Origin: Streptomyces sp. CB01249
GTDB taxonomy: Bacteria; Actinomycetota; Actinomycetes; Streptomycetales; Streptomycetaceae
Length of the DNA stretch: 64,000 bases
NCBI RefSeq assembly: GCF_001905735.1
Contig: NZ_LISW01000002.1
Location: 186,001-250,000, forward strand
Direction of reading: 5' to 3'
Of the stretch, positions 43,040-53,782 are shown one piece after another; position 1 is the first letter of the stretch, and each line of letters begins with the position of its first letter. The position numbers were made by a program, and so were the translations under genes. Below the pieces are notes generated by a model that saw nothing but the letters and a program-made list of their open reading frames with translations, did no database searches and had not been told where the DNA came from.

Positions 43040-43996
43040 GTGAACCACCAGACCGCCGCCGCAGAACCGGCCGCAGCCGCTGCCGTCGCCGTGCCGGAGG
43101 TGGTCGCCTCCCCGGCGCTCGGCGGTCCGGAGCGCCCCGGCGGGCGGCGGGCCGCGCTCGCCCCGGTCGCGCTGGTGGTCGCGGGCGCGCTGTCCGTGCA
43201 GTTCGGCGCCGCCATCGCGGTGCTGCTGATGCCCCGGGCCGGGGCGCTCGGGGTCGTCACGCTGCGGCTGGCCGCCGCCGCGCTCGTCCTGCTCGTCGTC
43301 TGCCGGCCGAAGCTGCGCGGCCACTCGCGGGCCGACTGGGGCACCGTCGTCGCCTTCGGTATCGCCATGGGCGGCATGAACACGCTGTTCTACCAGGCCG
43401 CCGACCGCATTCCGCTCGGCGCCGCCGTCACCCTCGAAGTGCTCGGCCCGCTCGCCCTGTCCGTGATCGCCTCGCGCCGCCTGGTCAACGTCGTCTGGGC
43501 GGCCCTCGCCCTCGGCGGCGTCGTCCTGCTCAGCGGCGGAGGCTTCGACCGGCTCGACCCGGTGGGCGCCGCCTACGCGCTGGGGGCCGGGGTGATGTGG
43601 GCGGCGTACATCGTCTTCAGCGCCCGCACCGGCCGCCGCTTCCCGCAGGCCGACGGCCTCGCCCTGGCGATGGTGGTCGCCGCGCTCCTCTCGCTGCCCC
43701 TCGGCATCATGGACGCGGGCTCCAAGCTCCTCGTCCCCACGACGCTCGGGCTCGGCGCGGCCGTCGCGCTGCTCAGCTCCGTGCTCCCGTACACCCTGGA
43801 ACTCATCGCGCTGCGCCGCCTGCCCGCGCCCACCTTCGCCATCCTGATGAGCCTGGAACCCGCGATCGCCGCCATGGCCGGATTCCTCATCCTCCATCAG
43901 GCCCTGTCCCTGACGGACGCCCTCGCCATCGCCCTGGTCATCGGGGCGAGCATGGGGGCGGTACGGAGTCAGGTGCGGGGGGTCGCGAAGCGGTAG
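43040..43996 (+). CDS. EamA family (DMT superfamily) exporter, RhtA-like
   Basis: 318 aa from GTG. Ten hydrophobic helices arranged as two EamA repeats; VMWAAYIVFSARTGRRF marks the middle and LMSLEPAIAAMAGFLILHQ the conserved second-repeat motif. RhtA-like members export amino acids or other metabolites. Divergent from the cvn operon and convergent with hxlR. Confidence 0.85.
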   Translation: MNHQTAAAEPAAAAAVAVPEVVASPALGGPERPGGRRAALAPVALVVAGALSVQFGAAIAVLLMPRAGALGVVTLRLAAAALVLLVVCRPKLRGHSRADWGTVVAFGIAMGGMNTLFYQAADRIPLGAAVTLEVLGPLALSVIASRRLVNVVWAALALGGVVLLSGGGFDRLDPVGAAYALGAGVMWAAYIVFSARTGRRFPQADGLALAMVVAALLSLPLGIMDAGSKLLVPTTLGLGAAVALLSSVLPYTLELIALRRLPAPTFAILMSLEPAIAAMAGFLILHQALSLTDALAIALVIGASMGAVRSQVRGVAKR

Positions 43997-44015
43997 GCCC
44001 GGCGGCGGCGGCCGG

Positions 44016-44429
44016 TCAGGACGCCGCCGTGCCGCCTGTGCCGCCCGTGCCCGTGCCGCCCGCGTCGTACGCGGCGCGGGCCGCCGTGATGTCCGTCCGG
44101 TGGCGCTCCGCCCAGCCGACGAGCCCGGTGAGGGTCGCGTGCAGCTCGCGGGCCATCGGGGTGAGGCTGTACTCCACCTTGGGCGGCACGGTCGGATACA
44201 CGGTCCGGATCAGCAGCCCGTCGCGCTCCAGCTTGCGCAGGTTCAGCGTGAGCATCCGGCGGCTGATGCCCGTGATCGCCCGCTCCAGCTCGGTGAACCG
44301 GACCGGCCCGTGCGCCGCCGCGACCAGAATCCCGATGCTCCACTTGCCCGCCACGTGGTCGAGGACCTCGGTGAGCGGGCACGCCTCGCCGATGACCTGG
44401 TCGGACACATCGGTGTGACTGCGTGACAT
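44016..44429 (-). CDS. HxlR family transcriptional regulator
   Basis: 137 aa. The HxlR winged helix: CPLTEVLDHVAGKWSIGIL with C17, then FTELERAITGISRRMLTLNLRKLERDGLL and wing YPTVPPKVEYSLT. C17 in this position is a redox-sensing candidate in the family. Divergent from an MFS exporter gene, with a dyad between the starts. Confidence 0.9.
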   Translation of the reverse strand: MSRSHTDVSDQVIGEACPLTEVLDHVAGKWSIGILVAAAHGPVRFTELERAITGISRRMLTLNLRKLERDGLLIRTVYPTVPPKVEYSLTPMARELHATLTGLVGWAERHRTDITAARAAYDAGGTGTGGTGGTAAS

Positions 44430-44458
44430 GAAAGTGCCTCCTTACGCCACGGCTGATG

Positions 44459-44482
44459 GTTACAGAGGATGACGCCTGTAAC
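44459..44482. promoter_or_regulatory. GTTACAG/CTGTAAC dyad between hxlR and the MFS exporter
   Basis: Perfect 7-bp arms 10 bp apart, placed between the divergent starts. Size fits an HxlR dimer; it probably controls both genes. Confidence 0.55.
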
Positions 44483-44510
44483 AAGTCGTGCACCTTTGGA
44501 GGCAGTCGCC

Positions 44511-45992
44511 GTGTCGAGAAGCCAAGCATCCGCCCCGTCCTCCCGTTGGCGCGCCCTCGCGGTCCTGTGCGCGGGGCAGCTGATGGTCATCCTGGACGGG
44601 ACCGTCGTCAACGTGGCGCTCCCCGCCGTCCAGCGCGACCTCGGCTTCTCGCCGTCGGCCCTGGCCTGGGTGGTCAACATCTACCTCGTCCCCTTCGGCG
44701 GTCTGCTGCTGCTCTCCGGCCGCCTGGGCGACCTCGTCGGACGCAAGCGCGTCTTCGTCGCCGGGCTCGCCCTCTTCACGGCGGCCTCGCTGCTGTGCGG
44801 CGTCTCCCAGGGACCGGCGATGCTCCTCGCCGCCCGGTTCGTCCAAGGTGTCGGCGGCGCGGTGACGTCGGCCGGGACGCTCGGCATGGTGGTGACCCTG
44901 TTCCCGGAGGCCAGGGAGCGGGCGAAGGCCATCGGCGTCTACAGCTTCGTCCAGTCCGCCGGAGGCTCGCTCGGCCTCCTCGCGGGCGGCGTCCTCACGC
45001 AGGCCCTCAGCTGGCACTGGATCTTCGTCGTCAACGTGCCGATCGGGGTCGCCGCCGTACTCGCCGCCGGACGCGTCCTCGCCCCCGAACGCGGGGTCGG
45101 GCTCGGGCGGGGCACCGATGCCGCGGGCGCGCTCCTGGTCACCGCCGCCCTGATGCTCGGCGTCTACGCGATCGTCGGGACTGCCGCGCACGGCTGGGCC
45201 TCCGGCCGCACGCTGGGCCTCGGCGCCGCCGCCCTCGCCCTGCTGCTCGGCTTTGTCGTACGTCAGGCGAGGGCGGCCCACCCGCTGCTTCCGCTGCGTG
45301 TGTTCCGGTCGCGGGTGGTCGCGGGGGCGATGGGGATCCAGGCGCTGATGGTGGCCGGGATGTTCAGCTTCCAGTTCCTGTGCGTGCTGTACGTGCAGAA
45401 GGTGCTCGGCTACGACGAGATCCACACCGGCCTCGGGCTCTTCCCGGTCTCCGTCGCCATCGGGGCCCTGTCCCTCGGCCTCGCGCCCGCGCTGATCGCC
45501 CGCTTCGGCCCGCGCACGGTCCTGCTGCCGGGGCTCGCGCTCATCGCGGCGGGGCTCGCGGTGCTGGGGCGCGTACCGGCGGACGGGAGTTACGCGGCGG
45601 ACGTCCTCCCGGCCCTGCTGCCGCTGGGCATCGGCTTCGGCCTCGCGATGCCGTCGCTGGCCACGCTCGCGATGTCCGGGGCGACGCCGGAGGACTCGGG
45701 CATCGCGTCCGGCATGTTCAACACCATGCAGCAGATCGGCAGCGCGTTCGGCCTGGCGGTCCTCAGCACCCTCGCCACCGCGCACACGGACACGCTGCTC
45801 GGCGGGGGCGCGAGCCCGGTGGAGGCCCTGACCTCCGGCTACCGGCTCGCCTTCCGCGTGGGCGCCGGGCTCGTCACCGTGGCCCTGGTCCTTGCGGCGG
45901 TACTGCTGCGGAACGCGGCCGTGCCGCGGGTCGCCTCCCGGGAGGCGGAGCCGGTGTCGGAGGCGAAGGGACCCCGCCAGCCCGCTCGTTGA
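44511..45992 (+). CDS. MFS transporter, DHA2 (14-helix) drug-efflux type
   Basis: 493 aa. About 14 membrane helices; VILDGTVVNVALPAVQRDLGF (helix 1, motif D1 with an acidic residue) and GRLGDLVGRKR (motif A) are classic EmrB/QacA markers. GTG at 44511 has GGAGG upstream. Proton-driven export at the cytoplasmic membrane, likely induced through the divergent HxlR regulator. Confidence 0.9.
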   Translation: MSRSQASAPSSRWRALAVLCAGQLMVILDGTVVNVALPAVQRDLGFSPSALAWVVNIYLVPFGGLLLLSGRLGDLVGRKRVFVAGLALFTAASLLCGVSQGPAMLLAARFVQGVGGAVTSAGTLGMVVTLFPEARERAKAIGVYSFVQSAGGSLGLLAGGVLTQALSWHWIFVVNVPIGVAAVLAAGRVLAPERGVGLGRGTDAAGALLVTAALMLGVYAIVGTAAHGWASGRTLGLGAAALALLLGFVVRQARAAHPLLPLRVFRSRVVAGAMGIQALMVAGMFSFQFLCVLYVQKVLGYDEIHTGLGLFPVSVAIGALSLGLAPALIARFGPRTVLLPGLALIAAGLAVLGRVPADGSYAADVLPALLPLGIGFGLAMPSLATLAMSGATPEDSGIASGMFNTMQQIGSAFGLAVLSTLATAHTDTLLGGGASPVEALTSGYRLAFRVGAGLVTVALVLAAVLLRNAAVPRVASREAEPVSEAKGPRQPAR

Positions 45993-46004
45993 GCCGTGGG
46001 CCCC

Positions 46005-46028
46005 GGGGCGCCGGGCAACCGGCGCCCC
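46005..46028 (+). terminator. Hairpin terminator after the DHA2 exporter
   Basis: Perfect 10-bp arms GGGGCGCCGG and CCGGCGCCCC closed by a GCAA tetraloop, 12 nt after the stop codon; no T-run follows. Confidence 0.6.
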
Positions 46029-46041
46029 GCATCATGGGTCC

Positions 46042-46359
46042 ATGGACACCCCGCCCGCCGAGTGGATCACCGTCGCCGCCTACGAGAACCTGCCGGGCCG
46101 CCTCCCGCCGATGGCGGCCGTGCGCGGTTGACTGCGGGACCGGGGCATCGACTGGATGCCCTTCGCGCCGGGGGAGATCCAGGTGGACCTGGCCTGCGGC
46201 ATCGGGCCCGACGGGCACTGGCGCGGCTGGTTCGACGTCCAAGTGCGCGCCGACGCGCTGCGGCCGCTCGGACTGCATCCCGACCAGCCGTCGTCCCGGG
46301 TGACCGGCGCCTCCCCGCCCCGCTGGTGGCATGCCGACGCCGAGCGGCGCGCCCGCTGA
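46042..46359 (+). pseudogene. Small hypothetical gene interrupted by an in-frame TGA
   Basis: The frame runs as one continuous 105-codon protein-like sequence (start DTPPAEWITVAAYENL, end WWHADAERRAR) except for TGA at 46129-46131, between AAVRG and LRDRGIDWMPF. The sequence on both sides keeps the same frame and coding bias, so a single TGG-to-TGA change (Trp to stop) is the simplest reading. It could also be a sequencing error. No selenocysteine-type stem-loop is apparent. Function of the intact family unknown. Confidence 0.65.
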
Positions 46360-46400
46360 CCGGAGCGCGGGGCCGACTCCCGCCGGGCCTGTCATAAAAA

Positions 46401-46422
46401 AATCATGCACGCTTGCTTGATT
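46401..46422. promoter_or_regulatory. AATCA-NGCA dyad upstream of the catabolic operon
   Basis: AATCATGCA and TGCTTGATT (8 of 9 pairs) with a 4-bp centre, next to a run of seven A. Placed 60 bp before the first gene. It resembles operators of TetR-type regulators of acyl-CoA catabolism, but no regulator gene is adjacent. Confidence 0.45.
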
Positions 46423-46481
46423 GTTCGCCGCCGCGCTGGCAGGCTCCCGGGCACGCCGTCACGCCCCGAGGGGAGCGCACC

Positions 46482-47276
46482 GTGTCCGATGCCTCAGCCG
46501 TGCTGGATGATCTGCGCAGCGAGAGCCTGGAGTGCGACCTGCTCGTCGCCGGGGCGAGCGCGAGACAGTGGGCGGGGGAGACCCCGGCCGAGGGGTGGAC
46601 GCTCGCCCATCAGATCGCGCACCTGAGCTGGACGGACGACGTCGCGCTGATCTCCGTCACCGACCCCGGCCGCTTCGGGGACGAGGTGGCGAAGGCCATG
46701 GAGGACCCCGAGGGCTTCGTGGACCGGGCCGCCGGGGAGATCGTCGCCGCGTATCCGCCGGACGCGCTGCTCGTCCGCTGGCGCGAGGGCCGGGAGCGCT
46801 TGCAGGAGGCCCTGCGCGCGGCGCCCGCCGGGGCGAAGTTCCCCTGGTACGGGCCGCCGATGAGCGTCGCCTCCATGGCGACCGGGCGGCTGATGGAGAC
46901 CTGGGCGCACGGCCAGGACATCGCCGACGCCCTCGGGGTCACCCGCACCCCGACCGCCCGGCTGCGCCACGTGGCCCGGATCGGGGTCCGGGCCCGCGAC
47001 TACGCCTACTTCGTACGGGGCAAGCAACCGCCCGCCGAGGAGTTCCGGGTGGAACTGACCGCGCCCGGCGGCGAGTTGATCACGTACGGCCCCGAGGATG
47101 CCGGCCAGCGGGTCACCGGGCCGCTGCACGACTTCTGCCTGCTCGTCACGCAGCGCGCCCACCGCGACGACCTGGCGGTGCGCGCGGAGGGAGCGGACGC
47201 CGACGCCTGGCTGTCGATCGCGCAGGCGTTCGCGGGGCCCGCGGGGGCGGGGCGGCCGCCGAAGGGGGACCGATGA
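46482..47276 (+). CDS. TIGR03084 family protein (maleylpyruvate-isomerase-like N-terminus)
   Basis: 264 aa from GTG. DinB/MDMPI-like four-helix N-terminal domain (LVAGASARQWAGETPAEGWTLAHQIAHLSWTDDVAL, EWAHGQDIADAL-type motif TWAHGQDIADAL). The His residues fit metal binding. TIGR03084 members are typically encoded with acyl-CoA dehydrogenases and carboxylases in actinobacteria. Stop overlaps the next ATG. First gene of the operon. Confidence 0.85.
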   Translation: MSDASAVLDDLRSESLECDLLVAGASARQWAGETPAEGWTLAHQIAHLSWTDDVALISVTDPGRFGDEVAKAMEDPEGFVDRAAGEIVAAYPPDALLVRWREGRERLQEALRAAPAGAKFPWYGPPMSVASMATGRLMETWAHGQDIADALGVTRTPTARLRHVARIGVRARDYAYFVRGKQPPAEEFRVELTAPGGELITYGPEDAGQRVTGPLHDFCLLVTQRAHRDDLAVRAEGADADAWLSIAQAFAGPAGAGRPPKGDR

Positions 47277-48988
47277 CGGAGCCCGCGGGTCTCGCGCCCG
47301 CGCCCCTCCGGATAGGCAACGCCTCCGGGTTCTACGGCGACCGCTTCGACGCCCTGCGCGAGATGCTGACCGGCGGCCCGCTCGACGTCCTCACCGGCGA
47401 CTATCTCGCCGAGCTGACGATGCTCATCCTCGGCCGCAGCCGCCTCAAGGACCCGGCGCGCGGCTACGCCTCCACGTTCCTGCGGCAGTTGGAGGACGGC
47501 CTCGGGCTGGCCCGCGAACGCGGGGTGCGGATCGTCACCAACGCGGGTGGCCTGAACCCGGCCGGGCTCGCCGACGCGATCCGGGAGCTGGCCGTGAAGG
47601 TCGGCGTGCCGGTGCGGGTCGCTCATGTGGAGGGCGACAACATCCCCGTACCGGAGGGCTTCCTCACGGCCAACGCGTACCTTGGTGGGGCAGGCATCGC
47701 GGCTTGCCTGCGGGCCGGTGCCGAGGTCGTCGTCACCGGCCGGGTGACCGACGCCGCCCTCGTCACCGGCCCAGCCGCCGCCCACTTCGGCTGGGGCCCC
47801 GAGGACCACGACGCGCTCGCCGGGGCCGTCGTCGCCGGGCACGTCCTGGAGTGCGGTACGCAGGCCACCGGCGGCAACTACGCCTTCTTCCGCGACCACG
47901 ACATCCGCCGCCCCGGCTTCCCGGTCGCGGAGATCCACGCGGACGGCAGCTCCGTCATCACCAAGCACGACGGCACCGGGGGCGTCGTGGACCTCGGCAC
48001 GGTCACCGCGCAACTCCTCTACGAGACCGGCGGCGCCCGGTACGCGGGCCCCGACGTCACCGCCCGGCTCGACACCGTACGGCTGACGCAGGAGGGGCCG
48101 GACCGGGTCCGGATCTCCGGCGTACGCGGGGAGGCCCCGCCGCCCACGCTCAAGGCCGGGCTGACCCGGCTCGGCGGCTGGCGCAACGAAGTCGTCTTCG
48201 TACTCACCGGTCTCGACATCGAGGCCAAGGCGGCGCTTGTCCGGGACCAGTTCGCGGACGTCTTCGCGCGCGCCGGACGGGAGCCCGGGGAAGTCCGCTG
48301 GGAGCTGGCCCGTACCGACAGGCCCGACGCCGACACCGAGGAGACCGCCAGCGCCCTGCTCCGGCTGGTCGTCCGGGACCCCGAACAGGAGCCCGTGGGA
48401 CGCGCGTTGACCGGCGCGGCGATCGAGCTGGCCCTCGGCAGCTACCCCGGCTTCCACGTCACCGCCCCGCCCGGGAAGGGCGCGCCGTACGGGGTGTTCG
48501 AGGCGCGGTACGTACCGGCGGAGGACGTGGAGCACGTGGCCGTACTGCCGGACGGGACGCGCCGCGTCGTCGAAGCGCCTGTGCGGACGCAGCCGCTGTG
48601 TGACGTCGAACTGCCTCCGCTGCCACCGCCGTTGGAGCCCGGGCCGGTCGTGCGCGCCCCCCTCGGCCGCGTCGCCGGGGCCCGGAGCGGGGACAAGGGC
48701 GGGGACGCCAACGTCGGGGTGTGGGTCCGGGGCGAGGACGCGTGGCGCTGGCTGGCGCACGAGCTCACCGTCGACCGCTTCCGCGCGCTCCTCCCGGAGA
48801 CCGACGGGCTCACCGTCGTACGCCATGTCCTGCCCAACCTGCGGGCGTTGAACTTCACCGTGCACGGGCTGCTCGGCGAAGGCGTCGCCGCGCAGCACCG
48901 TTTCGACCCGCAGGCCAAGGCGCTGGGCGAGTGGCTGCGCGCTCGTCACCTGGAGATGCCCGTGACCCTTCTGGAGGTGCCCGCATGA
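47273..48988 (+). CDS. Acyclic terpene utilization AtuA-like (DUF1446) protein
   Basis: 571 aa. Starts RIGNASGFYGDRFDALREMLTGGPLDVLTGDYLAELTMLILG and contains IVTNAGGLNP, VVTGRVTDAALVTGPAAAHFGW and GNYAFF, typical of AtuA. The C-terminal third (AGARSGDKGGDANVGVWV) is the additional DUF4387/AtuA tail domain fused in one chain. AtuA is needed for citronellol/geraniol breakdown in Pseudomonas, but its reaction is not known. Overlaps both neighbours by 4 nt. Confidence 0.9.
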   Translation: MTEPAGLAPAPLRIGNASGFYGDRFDALREMLTGGPLDVLTGDYLAELTMLILGRSRLKDPARGYASTFLRQLEDGLGLARERGVRIVTNAGGLNPAGLADAIRELAVKVGVPVRVAHVEGDNIPVPEGFLTANAYLGGAGIAACLRAGAEVVVTGRVTDAALVTGPAAAHFGWGPEDHDALAGAVVAGHVLECGTQATGGNYAFFRDHDIRRPGFPVAEIHADGSSVITKHDGTGGVVDLGTVTAQLLYETGGARYAGPDVTARLDTVRLTQEGPDRVRISGVRGEAPPPTLKAGLTRLGGWRNEVVFVLTGLDIEAKAALVRDQFADVFARAGREPGEVRWELARTDRPDADTEETASALLRLVVRDPEQEPVGRALTGAAIELALGSYPGFHVTAPPGKGAPYGVFEARYVPAEDVEHVAVLPDGTRRVVEAPVRTQPLCDVELPPLPPPLEPGPVVRAPLGRVAGARSGDKGGDANVGVWVRGEDAWRWLAHELTVDRFRALLPETDGLTVVRHVLPNLRALNFTVHGLLGEGVAAQHRFDPQAKALGEWLRARHLEMPVTLLEVPA

Positions 48989-50583
48989 CCGTCCTGCCCA
49001 CCGGGCTCGACACCGCGAGCCCCGACTACGCGGCCAACCGGGCCGCCATGCTCGACAAGCTGACCGAGCTGGAGGCCGCGCACGCCAAGGCGCTGGAGGG
49101 CGGCGGCGAGAAGTACGTCGAGCGGCACCGGGGGCGCGGCAAGCTGCTCGCCCGCGAGCGCATCGAGCTGCTGCTCGACCCGGACACACCGTTCCTGGAG
49201 CTGTCGCCGCTCGCCGCCTGGGGCAGTGAGTACGCGGTCGGGGCCTCGCTCGTCACCGGGATCGGGGTGGTGGAGGGCGTGGAGTGCCTGATCACCGCCA
49301 ACGACCCGACCGTACGCGGTGGGGCATCGAACCCGTGGACGCTGAAGAAGGCGCTGCGGGCCAACGAGATCGCCTTCGCCAACCGGCTGCCGGTCATCAG
49401 CCTGGTCGAGTCCGGCGGCGCGGACCTGCCGTCGCAGAAGGAGATCTTCATCCCCGGCGGCGCGCTCTTCCGCGACCTCACGCGGCTCTCCGCCGCCGGA
49501 ATCCCCACCGTCGCCGTGGTCTTCGGCAACTCGACCGCCGGAGGCGCGTACGTCCCCGGCATGTCCGACCACACCGTGATGATCCAGGAACGCTCGAAGG
49601 TCTTCCTGGGCGGACCGCCCCTCGTCAAGATGGCGACCGGTGAGGAGAGCGACGACGAATCGCTCGGCGGTGCCGCGATGCACGCCCGCACGTCCGGGCT
49701 CGCGGACCACTTCGCCGTGGACGAGCCGGACGCGCTGCGCCAGGCCCGCCGCATCGTCGCACGCCTCAACTGGCGCAAGGCGCACGCCGATCCGGGCCCC
49801 GCCGAGCCGCCCAAGTACGACGAGGACGAGCTCATCGGCATCGTGCCGGGGGACCTCAAGGTGCCGTTCGACCCGCGCGAGGTCATCGCCCGGCTGGTCG
49901 ACGGCTCGGACTTCGACGCGTTCAAACCGCTGTACGGGACGAGCCTGGTCACCGGCTGGGCGCGGCTGCACGGCTACCCGGTCGGCATCCTCGCCAACGC
50001 GCAGGGCGTCCTCTTCAGCGAGGAGTCGCAGAAGGCCGCGCAGTTCATCCAGCTCGCCAACCAGCGCGACATCCCGCTGCTCTTCCTGCACAACACCACC
50101 GGCTACATGGTCGGCAAGGAGTACGAGCAGGGCGGCATCATCAAGCACGGCGCGATGATGATCAACGCCGTCTCGAACTCCAAGGTCCCGCACCTGTCGG
50201 TCCTGATGGGCGCCTCCTACGGCGCCGGGCACTACGGCATGTGCGGCCGCGCCTACGACCCGCGCTTCCTGTTCGCCTGGCCCGGCAGCAAGTCCGCCGT
50301 CATGGGTCCGCAGCAGCTCGCCGGGGTGCTCTCCATCGTCGCCCGCGCCTCGGCCGCCGCGAAGGGCCGCCCGTACGACGACGAGGCGGACGCCGCCCTG
50401 CGCGCGATGGTCGAGCAGCAGATCGAGTCCGAGTCCCTGCCGATGTTCCTGTCCGGGCGGCTGTACGACGACGGGGTCATCGACCCGCGCGACACCCGGA
50501 CCGTCCTCGGCCTGTGCCTGTCCGCCATCCACACCGCACCGGTCGAGGGCGCCCGGGGCGGCTTCGGCGTCTTCCGGATGTGA
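48985..50583 (+). CDS. Acyl-CoA carboxylase beta subunit (carboxyltransferase)
   Basis: 532 aa. Carboxyltransferase of the MccB/AtuC/LiuB type: RHRGRGKLLARERIELLLDPDTPFLELSPLAAWG, ESGGADLPSQKEIF, GNSTAGGAYVPGMSD, and HNTTGYMVGKEYEQGGIIKHGAMM. This pattern is that of methylcrotonyl- or geranyl-CoA carboxylases, not propionyl-CoA carboxylases. Overlaps the AtuA-like stop. Works with the biotinylated alpha subunit that follows. Confidence 0.9.
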   Translation: MTVLPTGLDTASPDYAANRAAMLDKLTELEAAHAKALEGGGEKYVERHRGRGKLLARERIELLLDPDTPFLELSPLAAWGSEYAVGASLVTGIGVVEGVECLITANDPTVRGGASNPWTLKKALRANEIAFANRLPVISLVESGGADLPSQKEIFIPGGALFRDLTRLSAAGIPTVAVVFGNSTAGGAYVPGMSDHTVMIQERSKVFLGGPPLVKMATGEESDDESLGGAAMHARTSGLADHFAVDEPDALRQARRIVARLNWRKAHADPGPAEPPKYDEDELIGIVPGDLKVPFDPREVIARLVDGSDFDAFKPLYGTSLVTGWARLHGYPVGILANAQGVLFSEESQKAAQFIQLANQRDIPLLFLHNTTGYMVGKEYEQGGIIKHGAMMINAVSNSKVPHLSVLMGASYGAGHYGMCGRAYDPRFLFAWPGSKSAVMGPQQLAGVLSIVARASAAAKGRPYDDEADAALRAMVEQQIESESLPMFLSGRLYDDGVIDPRDTRTVLGLCLSAIHTAPVEGARGGFGVFRM

Positions 50584-50594
50584 GGGAGCTCCAC

Positions 50595-52552
<1,958 letters not shown>

Positions 52553-52556
<4 letters not shown>

Positions 52557-53713
52557 GCACCGTCCTCGAAACCGAAGAGCACCAGGCCCTGCGCGCCGCC
52601 GTCGCCGCCCTCGGGAAGCGGTACGGGCGGGAGTACATGCAGTCCCTCGTCAGCGAGGGCGCCCACCCCCGCGAGCTGTGGGCCGAGGCCGCGAAGGCGG
52701 GCTTCCTCGGCGTGAACCTCCCCGAGGAGTACGGCGGCGGGGGCGCGGGCATGGCGGAGCTGTCCATCGTCCTCGAAGAGCTGGGCGCCTCCGGCTCGCC
52801 GCTCCTGATGATGATCGTGTCGCCCGCGATCTGCGGCACGGTGATATCCCGCTTCGGCACGGAGGAGCAGAAGCGGCAGTGGCTCCCCGGGCTCGCCGAC
52901 GGCTCCCTCACCATGGCGTTCGGCATCACCGAGCCGGACGCCGGTTCCAATTCGCACCGCATCACGACCACGGCGCGCCGGGACGGCGGCGACTGGCTGC
53001 TCACCGGCCGCAAGGTGTTCGTGTCCGGCGTGGACATCGCGGACGCCACGCTGATCGTCGGCCGCACGGAGGACGCGCGGACCGGCAAGCTCAAGGCGTG
53101 CCTGTTCATCGTCCCGCGCGAGACGCCCGGCTTCCAGCGCAATCAGATCGACATGGAGGTCCACGCCCCGGAGAAGCAGTTCGAACTGGTCCTGGACGAT
53201 GTGCGGCTGCCCGCCGAGGCGCTGGTGGGGGATGAGGACGCGGGGCTGCTCCAGCTCTTCGCCGGGCTCAACCCGGAGCGCATCATGACCGCGGCTTTCG
53301 GTATCGGCATGGGGCGTTACGCGCTCGGCCGGGCGGTCGAGTACGCGAAGACGCGCCAGGTCTGGAAGGAGCCCATCGGCGCCCACCAGGCCATCGCCCA
53401 CCCGCTGGCCCAGGCCCACATCGAACTCGAACTGGCCCGCCTGATGATGCAGAAGGCCGCCCGGCTGTACGACGCGGGCGACGACTTCGGCGCGGGCGAG
53501 GCGGCGAACATGGCGAAGTACGCGGCGGGCGAGGCGTGCGTGAGGGCGGTGGACCAGGCGGTGCACACGCTGGGCGGCAACGGGCTCACCCGCGAGTACG
53601 GGCTGGCCTCGCTGATCACGGGGGCGCGGGTGGCGCGGATCGCCCCGGTCAGCCGGGAAATGATCCTGAACTACGTATCCCACCAGACCCTGGGACTCCC
53701 CAAGTCGTACTGA
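52553..53713 (+). CDS. Acyl-CoA dehydrogenase
   Basis: 386 aa flavoprotein: MAFGITEPDAGSNSHRI (FAD site), TGRKVFVSGVDIADATLIVGR, GLNPERIMTAAFGIG, and HTLGGNGLTREYGL near the C-terminus. It introduces an alpha-beta double bond into an acyl-CoA, as needed before carboxylation. In the Atu/Liu systems this step is citronellyl-CoA or isovaleryl-CoA dehydrogenation. Translationally coupled to the carboxylase alpha gene. Confidence 0.9.
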
Positions 53714-53782
53714 GAGGCGCACAGTTGCCCGTACGCACGCGAGAGGCCGCCGCCCCCACCGCACCGAAGGGACCGACCCAGC

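Noticed and set aside
46129..46131. Selenocysteine recoding of the TGA
   Set aside because: No SECIS-like stem-loop stands out just downstream, and a Trp-to-stop change is simpler.
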